Shown here in pieces: positions 7,240-11,083 of a stretch of 11,083 nucleotides of DNA. The translations under genes and the position numbers were made by a program. Each line of letters begins with the position of its first letter. The first letter of the stretch is position 1. The notes under the pieces are model-generated. The model was not told the origin of the DNA and ran no database searches. It worked only from the letters and a program-made list of their open reading frames with translations. This DNA comes from Candidatus Omnitrophota bacterium (GTDB lineage Bacteria; Omnitrophota; Gorgyraeia; Gorgyraeales; Gorgyraeaceae), in assembly GCA_020057645.1 (NCBI GenBank), contig JAGVFL010000033.1:1-11083 (forward strand). Reading direction: 5' to 3'.

Positions 7240-7590
7240 CTATTTCTTTTGAACGCCTTCCGCTAATTTCTTAAATGCCGCCATATCATTAACAACCATG
7301 TCAGCTAAAACTTTTCTATTCAAGTCTATCTTAGCGTCCTTAAGACCCTTCATAAATTTGGAGTATGATATGCCCAGCTCTTTACATGCATTAGAAATCC
7401 TTAAGATCCACAATCTCCTGAACGTGCCTTTTTTGACGCGGCGGTCTCTTGTGCCGTACATCAGGGCTTTTTTCACTGTTTCCAGCGTTACCCTGTGCAG
7501 CTTGCTTCTGCCTGCGCGGTAGCCCTTTGCCATCTTGGAAACTCTTTTTCTGCGGGCCCTGGATGCCGGCCCGTATTTTGCGCGTGACAT
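7240..7590 (-). CDS. rplT: 50S ribosomal protein L20 (bL20)
   Basis: A 116-residue basic protein, the usual length. The long basic N-terminal helix (SRAKYGPASRARRKRVSKMAKGYR region, split over residues 2-25) reaches into 23S rRNA, and the globular C-terminal part includes LWILRISNACKELGISYSKF (60-79). L20 is required early in 50S assembly and is the known autorepressor of the infC-rpmI-rplT operon in several bacteria, by binding mRNA that mimics its rRNA site. The ATG at 7590 has an AAGGAGG SD (7596-7602) 5 nt upstream. A palindromic repeat lies just before that SD. Stop TAG, 20 bp from ktrB. Confidence 0.98.
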   Translation of the reverse strand: MSRAKYGPASRARRKRVSKMAKGYRAGRSKLHRVTLETVKKALMYGTRDRRVKKGTFRRLWILRISNACKELGISYSKFMKGLKDAKIDLNRKVLADMVVNDMAAFKKLAEGVQKK

Positions 7591-7611
7591 CTTTTCCTCC
7601 TTATCTCCATG

Positions 7612-7688
7612 TTCGTCGTTCGTGACTCGTCGTTCGTGGTTCGTAACGAACTACAACGAATCACGATTCACGAGCGACGAGCGACGAA
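7612..7688. repeat. Palindromic TCGT-rich intercistronic repeat, copy 1 (rpmI-rplT junction)
   Basis: A 77-bp imperfect palindrome built from repeated TCGT/ACGA steps, beginning TTCGTCGTTCGTGACTCGT and ending GAGCGACGAGCGACGAA on the plus strand. It starts one base after the rpmI stop codon in the reading direction and stops just before the rplT SD. It matches copy 2 (7911-7977) except for a 10-bp internal difference and two substitutions. In the transcript it would fold into a long stem with internal mismatches. It resembles REP/MITE-like elements with no coding capacity. Confidence 0.88.
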
Positions 7689-7689
7689 A

Positions 7690-7887
7690 TTAGCCGTATG
7701 GCAACAGCTTCTTGGTTATCTTCGCCTCCATGCCCAGCACTTGTATGCATCTTCTCATCTTTCTTTTTCTTTTTGAAGATTTAGCTGTAAGTATGTGGCG
7801 CTTGCCTGCTTTGTATCTCATGAGCTTGCCATTTTTTGTGAGTTTCAATCTCTTTCTGGCGCCTTTGTTTGTTTTTAATTTAGGCAT
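7690..7887 (-). CDS. rpmI: 50S ribosomal protein L35 (bL35)
   Basis: A 65-residue basic ribosomal protein, the standard length for bL35, beginning MPKLKTNKGARKR and containing the family's KRHIL segment (29-33). The start at 7887 is preferred over an in-frame ATG at 7908 because it gives the canonical N-terminus and has AAGGAG (7896-7901) 8 nt upstream; the seven extra codons would translate the SD region itself. It lies between infC and rplT, as in most bacteria, but both junctions are filled by near-identical palindromic repeats, making the gaps 92 and 99 bp instead of the short spacers usual for this operon. Stop TAA. Confidence 0.97.
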   Translation of the reverse strand: MPKLKTNKGARKRLKLTKNGKLMRYKAGKRHILTAKSSKRKRKMRRCIQVLGMEAKITKKLLPYG

Positions 7888-7910
7888 ACAACTATCTCCT
7901 TGTCTCAATG

Positions 7911-7977
7911 TTCGTCGTTCGTGACTCGTTGTTCGTGGTTCGTAACGAATTACGATTCACGAGCGACGAGCGACGAA
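7911..7977. repeat. Palindromic TCGT-rich intercistronic repeat, copy 2 (infC-rpmI junction)
   Basis: A 67-bp second copy of the element at 7612-7688, shorter by 10 bp at the centre. The arms are 33 bases each around a one-base centre, with about 25 of 33 positions complementary. It begins two bases after the infC stop codon and ends shortly before the rpmI SD. Beyond the palindrome, the transcribed strand of both copies continues as CGAACAT, N, GAGA, N, AAGGAG (17 of 19 positions identical), so the similarity reaches into the SD of each downstream gene. Confidence 0.88.
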
Positions 7978-7979
7978 AC

Positions 7980-8507
7980 TTATTTTTTTATGCTTGCTGA
8001 CGGCCGCGGCATAAAATGTATCATAATATTCCTGCCGTCCATCATCGGCCCTTTTTCTACTTCCCCGGCTTCGCTCAGGTCAGCAACAATCCTGTCCATG
8101 ATTTTTTTCCCTATATTCATATGGCTCATCTCTCTGCCCCTAAAGGTCATCGTAAGCTTTGCCTTGTCCCCTCTTTCAAGAAACCTTTTCATATGATGGA
8201 GCTTGACCTGATAATCGTGCTCTTCTATGTTCGGTTTCATCTTTATTTCTTTCAGATGCACTGTCTTCTGGTGTTTGCGCGCCTCTTTTTCTTTCTTCTC
8301 CTGTTCATATTTATATTTGGAGTAGTCCATTATCCTGCAAACAGGCGGAGACGATTGACCCGCAACCTCTACCAGGTCAAGCCCGGAATCTTCTGCTTTT
8401 TGCAGCGCATCCTGGGTATTTACAATGCCCATTTGTTCGCCTTCAGGGCCTATGAGCCTTACTTCTTTTACGCGTATTCTTTGATTGATCCTTAGATCTT
8501 TAGAAAT
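7980..8507 (-). CDS. infC: Translation initiation factor IF-3, ATT start codon
   Basis: IF-3 binds the 30S subunit, keeps 50S away and checks the start codon and initiator tRNA. The 175-residue product has the N-domain (about 1-75, with SKDLRINQRIRVKEVRLI at the start and the PPVCRIMDYSKYKYEQEKKEKEARK stretch around 58-82), a lysine-rich linker, and the C-domain (about 83-170, with IEEHDY and GDKAKLTMTFRGRE). I place the start at ATT 8507-8505. It lies 8 nt after AGGAGG, and the resulting MSKD N-terminus matches B. subtilis IF-3. The alternative GTG at 8516-8514 lies wholly inside the SD and cannot be used with it. AUU is the start codon through which IF-3 represses its own synthesis in E. 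coli. Stop TAA. Confidence 0.96.
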   Translation of the reverse strand: MSKDLRINQRIRVKEVRLIGPEGEQMGIVNTQDALQKAEDSGLDLVEVAGQSSPPVCRIMDYSKYKYEQEKKEKEARKHQKTVHLKEIKMKPNIEEHDYQVKLHHMKRFLERGDKAKLTMTFRGREMSHMNIGKKIMDRIVADLSEAGEVEKGPMMDGRNIMIHFMPRPSASIKK

Positions 8508-8511
8508 ACGA

Positions 8512-8522
8512 ATCACCTCCTT
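8512..8522 (-). promoter_or_regulatory. Extended Shine-Dalgarno of infC
   Basis: AAGGAGGTGAT on the minus strand, an 11-nt match to the consensus complement of the 16S rRNA 3' end. Its AGGAGG core ends 8 nt before the ATT codon at 8507. It contains the GTG (8516-8514) that a gene finder would choose as the start. A very strong SD combined with a non-canonical start codon fits the IF-3 autocontrol arrangement. Confidence 0.85.
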
Positions 8523-8530
8523 TAGAATTT

Positions 8531-8548
8531 GGCAGGTTAAAACCTGCC
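8531..8548. promoter_or_regulatory. Small perfect hairpin between thrS and infC
   Basis: GGCAGGTT and AACCTGCC form an 18-bp palindrome (7-bp stem with a 4-nt loop when folded) in the 64-bp gap between thrS and infC, ending 8 nt before the infC SD in the transcript. No T-run follows on the minus strand, so it is not an intrinsic terminator. It may be an mRNA processing site or a structure affecting infC translation. Confidence 0.45.
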
Positions 8549-8571
8549 CTGCAATATTGTCGCAAAGGCCT

Positions 8572-10293
8572 TTAACTCCCTGTAACCTTCTGCGCTATCT
8601 CCTTTTTTATTCTGTCTATAAACTCTTCTATCTTAACTGCGCCGATATCGCCTTCTTTTCTGGCGCGAAGCGAAACAGTGCCGGCCTCTTTCTCCTTGTC
8701 TCCGATTATCAGCATGTAGGGAATCTTGTTTAATTCGCCTTCTCTTATTTTATACTGCAGTTTCTCGTTTCTTTTATCAACCTCTACCCTTATATCTTCA
8801 TTCTGCAATAACCCGAAGACGCTGTCCGCGTAATCATGCGAGCGGTCAGTAATAGGTATGGCCAGAACCTGCACAGGCGCAAGCCACACAGGAAATGCGC
8901 CTGTATAATGTTCTATAAGAGTGCCTATAAACCGTTCCAAGCTGCCTAATATTACCCTATGAAGCATCACAGGCCTTTCTTTTTTGCCGCCCGCAGAAAT
9001 ATACGTAAGGTCAAATCTTTCCGGCAATGCAAAATCGCATTGGATTGTCGCGCATTGCCACGGCCTTCCGAGAGCGTCTTTAACCATTATGTCTATCTTC
9101 GGGCCGTAAAACGCGCCTTCGCCTTCGTTGATTTCATAGCTCATGCCTTTTGAATCAAGCGATTTTTTAAGCGCGTTGGTAGCGCGTTCCCACATCTGGT
9201 CTGTCCCTATAGACTTCGGCGGCCTTGTAGAAAGATCTATCTTGTAATCCTTGAATCCAAAAACCTTCATTGTATCTATTACAAAATCTATTACCCCGAT
9301 TATCTCCTGCTCAAGCTGGTCAGGCAGGCAGAATATGTGAGCGTCATCCTGCGTAAAACCTCTTACTCTTAAAAGCCCGTGCAATACCCCTGTTTTCTCC
9401 CGCCTGTACACATTGCCAAGTTCAAAATAACGTATAGGAAGGTCTCTATAGCTGCGCATCTTTGATTTATAAATCAGCATGTGCCCCGGGCAATTCATCG
9501 GCTTTATGACATATTCCTCTTCATCGACTTTAAATATATACATGTTGTCTTTGTAATATTCATAATGGCCTGACGTAACCCATATGTCTGATTTTAAAAT
9601 ATGGGGCCCCATTACAATCTGATACCCGGCCCTCAGGTGTTCTTTCTTTTCATAATCTTCTATCAACATCCTTAGAAGAGCGCCTTTTGGGTGGTAAAAT
9701 ACAAGGCCGGGCCCGACTTCGTCATGGAAGCTGAATAAATCCAGTTCTTTGCCCAGCTTTCTATGGTCCCGCTTTTTTGCCTCTTCTATTTTATTTAAAT
9801 AGTCTTCGAGCGCAACGCCGGTTTCAAAGCACGTGCCGTATATCCTCTGAAGCATTGGGTTTGTTGCAATGCCGTGCCAATACGCTCCTGCGATGCTCAA
9901 AAGCTTAAACGCCTTTATCCCTCCCGTAGATTTTATGTGGGGGCCTTTGCATAAATCCACAAACTTTCCGTGAGCGTAAATAGAAATCGTGCCGCCTTCC
10001 AATTTATTTATGAGCTCAATCTTGTAAGGTTCTTTTGCGAATAATTTTAACGCCTCTTTTTTAGAAATTTCTTCTCTCTTAAATTCCAAATCTTCTTTTA
10101 TGATCTCGGCCATTTCATTTTCTATCGCGGCCAGGTCTTCCGGCTTAAAAGGCTCTGAGCGATCAAAATCATAATAAAATCCATCCTCAATGGCAGGGCC
10201 TATGGCAAGACAGGCGTCAGGGAAAAGCCTTTTTACCGCATCCGCCATTATATGAGAACAGCTATGTCGTAAAGCGTCTAAGTCGTTAGGCAT
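8572..10293 (-). CDS. thrS: Threonine-tRNA ligase, short form lacking the TGS domain
   Basis: A 573-residue class II ThrRS (E. coli 642). It begins straight at the editing domain: the HxxxH motif is H10-SCS-H14, and its second half CKGPH (Cys115, His119) is intact, so clearance of Ser-tRNAThr is probably retained. The catalytic core has the zinc ligands Cys268 (MNCPGHM), His319 (DDAHIF) and His445 (MLHRVILGS), all offset by exactly 66 from E. coli Cys334, His385 and His511. The anticodon-binding domain covers about 470-573. The N-terminal TGS domain (about 62 residues) is absent. An in-frame TAA at 10305-10303 lies three codons before the ATG, so no longer form is encoded here. The ATG overlaps the end of the restriction gene by 16 bp and has only a weak SD, suggesting translational coupling. 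Stop TAA. Confidence 0.97.
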   Translation of the reverse strand: MPNDLDALRHSCSHIMADAVKRLFPDACLAIGPAIEDGFYYDFDRSEPFKPEDLAAIENEMAEIIKEDLEFKREEISKKEALKLFAKEPYKIELINKLEGGTISIYAHGKFVDLCKGPHIKSTGGIKAFKLLSIAGAYWHGIATNPMLQRIYGTCFETGVALEDYLNKIEEAKKRDHRKLGKELDLFSFHDEVGPGLVFYHPKGALLRMLIEDYEKKEHLRAGYQIVMGPHILKSDIWVTSGHYEYYKDNMYIFKVDEEEYVIKPMNCPGHMLIYKSKMRSYRDLPIRYFELGNVYRREKTGVLHGLLRVRGFTQDDAHIFCLPDQLEQEIIGVIDFVIDTMKVFGFKDYKIDLSTRPPKSIGTDQMWERATNALKKSLDSKGMSYEINEGEGAFYGPKIDIMVKDALGRPWQCATIQCDFALPERFDLTYISAGGKKERPVMLHRVILGSLERFIGTLIEHYTGAFPVWLAPVQVLAIPITDRSHDYADSVFGLLQNEDIRVEVDKRNEKLQYKIREGELNKIPYMLIIGDKEKEAGTVSLRARKEGDIGAVKIEEFIDRIKKEIAQKVTGS

Positions 10294-10976
10294 TTTAATC
10301 TCTTAATTTCAGTCTCAATTTCTTCTAAAACATCTTTGTTCTTAATCTCATCGTCTATGCTAAAAATTATAAAAACCTTGCCGCCGTATTTTTCTTCAAA
10401 GTCTCTAAAGCTGGCTTTCATTCTTTCTGAAGCTGAATAATTACCGAAATTCGCTTGAGCAGTAACAGGTTTGATTTGTATACCAAAAGCCTTGTCACCT
10501 ATATAACCTAAATAATCGATATCCCCTGCATGATCAAGATGAGGCTCGGATTCGACAAATTTAATCTTTGGAAATTTTCTCGCTAAATTATCTGTCACTA
10601 CGGATTTCTCACGAATAAAGCCATCATATGTCCTCTGGATTGTAAGATTATAAATGTAATCTACGCAATCCTCCATAGTAAGCTTGCTAAAAGCTTCCTG
10701 CCATTCTGGAATCACTATTTCTTTAATTTTCACGTAAAGTCTCTCGCCAAGCTCTTTTAATACCTCTTTTGTAACTTTTGCCTGGGCTTTCCCGGCTGTA
10801 TGAGCTTTTTGGAAATACCATCTTTCCCATTCATCGATTGATTTTGGCTGGCATTCGCGAATTAAAGCCATAACCGCGCCTACCTTATTAGGCCGGGATA
10901 ATTGATATGTCTGGCATGCGTAATTCAGTACTTTCTCCTTTTTCCCAAAATCCTTTGAATAATGTTTAATTTTCAC
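10278..10976 (-). CDS. MjaI-family type II restriction endonuclease
   Basis: A 232-residue protein I assign to the MjaI restriction endonuclease family (Pfam RE_MjaI); the archaeal enzymes MjaI and MthZI cut CTAG. Matching segments as I recall them: [19 protein letters not shown] (17-35), KELGERLY (74-81), VIPEWQEAF (88-96), [10 protein letters not shown] (102-111) and RTYDGF (115-120). The probable PD-(D/E)xK site is GDIDYLG (Asp152/Asp154) followed by GIQIKP (Gln167-x-Lys169), a QxK variant of the usual ExK. The start is GTG at 10976, inside the upstream frame (11-bp overlap), with GGAG 10 nt before it. The 3' end overlaps thrS by 16 bp. No methyltransferase is visible in the window; a partner may lie beyond position 11083. 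Family assignment is from memory of motifs, and the specificity is an inference. Confidence 0.75.
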   Translation of the reverse strand: MKIKHYSKDFGKKEKVLNYACQTYQLSRPNKVGAVMALIRECQPKSIDEWERWYFQKAHTAGKAQAKVTKEVLKELGERLYVKIKEIVIPEWQEAFSKLTMEDCVDYIYNLTIQRTYDGFIREKSVVTDNLARKFPKIKFVESEPHLDHAGDIDYLGYIGDKAFGIQIKPVTAQANFGNYSASERMKASFRDFEEKYGGKVFIIFSIDDEIKNKDVLEEIETEIKRLKCLTT

Positions 10977-11083
10977 TGTGCGCGTGCTCCAGATTTTGCA
11001 GTTCTAAAAATTTCTCCTTATACTTAAAATCCATCGCAGTGTCAACAAAAACAAGGCCTTTTTTGATTAAATGAGCGTTTACA
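10966..11083 (-). CDS. C-terminal end of a probable staphylococcal-nuclease-like protein (partial)
   Basis: Only the last 38 codons and the TAA (10968-10966) are in the window; the 5' part is cut by the window edge. The frame (first full codon at 11082) reads VNAHLIKKGLVFVDT, then DFKYKEKFLELQ, and ends HSEN. The pattern N-x2-LI-x2-G-x-x-(F)V, then FKY-x3-FL-x-L resembles the C-terminal end of SNase/thermonuclease domains, which usually continues to a GxW-like tail that is missing here. A DNA methyltransferase partner for the adjacent restriction enzyme would be the alternative expected from context, but these residues fit SNase better. The frame overlaps the restriction gene by 11 bp, so the two are probably one transcription unit. 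The assignment is tentative. Confidence 0.5.
   Translation of the reverse strand, partial: VNAHLIKKGLVFVDTAMDFKYKEKFLELQNLEHAHSEN

Noticed and set aside
7888..7908. Seven-codon N-terminal extension of L35 from an ATG at 7908
   Set aside because: The extension translates the SD region; the canonical MPKLKT start at 7887 has AAGGAG 8 nt upstream.
7611..7977. TCGT-rich repeats around rpmI as a CRISPR array
   Set aside because: There are only two copies, separated by a complete gene, and the units are long palindromes without spacer architecture.
8508..8516. GTG start for infC at 8516, giving a 178-residue IF-3
   Set aside because: The GTG lies within the AGGAGGTG Shine-Dalgarno itself, leaving no spacing, whereas ATT at 8507 has ideal spacing and gives the conserved N-terminus.
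1614..9153. Many plus-strand open frames of 60-160 codons opposite the genes
   Set aside because: They are antisense shadows of confidently identified minus-strand genes and show no family motifs or consistent SD sites.
10966..11083. DNA methyltransferase C-terminus next to the restriction gene
   Set aside because: Expected from context, but the visible residues resemble the SNase domain end better; no methyltransferase motif is present in this fragment.

Overview
The window is a single-strand block: every gene I can support reads on the minus strand, so transcription runs from position 11083 towards position 1. It looks like a bacterial chromosome of moderate G+C with short gaps and strong Shine-Dalgarno (SD) sites. 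The small secreted protein with the LTTYYPAPYG motif, the two kinds of palindromic intergenic repeat and the general protein style suggest Candidatus Omnitrophota (the former OP3 lineage). That placement rests on recalled motif similarity, not on a search.

In transcription order the window holds: the last 38 codons of a probable staphylococcal-nuclease-like protein; a MjaI-family restriction endonuclease; the translation operon thrS-infC-rpmI-rplT; a KtrB/KtrA potassium uptake pair; pheS; a small secreted protein of unknown function; pheT; a 6S RNA gene with its own promoter; and rarA. The core resembles the enterobacterial thrS-infC-rpmI-rplT-pheS-pheT cluster. Here it is interrupted by ktrBA (between rplT and pheS) and by a repeat plus a small secreted-protein gene (between pheS and pheT). 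The nuclease genes are attached to its front by overlapping reading frames. Gaps range from overlaps to about 106 bp. I see no convincing intrinsic terminator between 11083 and the end of pheT, so one long transcript is possible.

Main points: (1) infC almost certainly starts at an ATT codon, the AUU start used for IF3 self-control, rather than at the GTG that lies inside its SD. (2) ThrRS lacks the TGS domain and PheT lacks the internal tRNA-binding OB (EMAP-like) domain, so two synthetases of one operon have each lost an accessory module. (3) Near-identical palindromes fill both the infC-rpmI and rpmI-rplT junctions, and their similarity runs on into the SD of the next gene. (4) A 184-nt 6S RNA candidate with an extended -10 promoter ends directly at the rarA start codon. 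(5) The restriction endonuclease overlaps thrS by 16 bp; CTAG, the recognition site of the archaeal family members, occurs only four times here by eye count.

No stretch longer than 300 bp lacks a gene. The largest gap (1340-1562) is filled by the 6S gene and its promoter. I found no tRNA, rRNA, CRISPR array or transposase.
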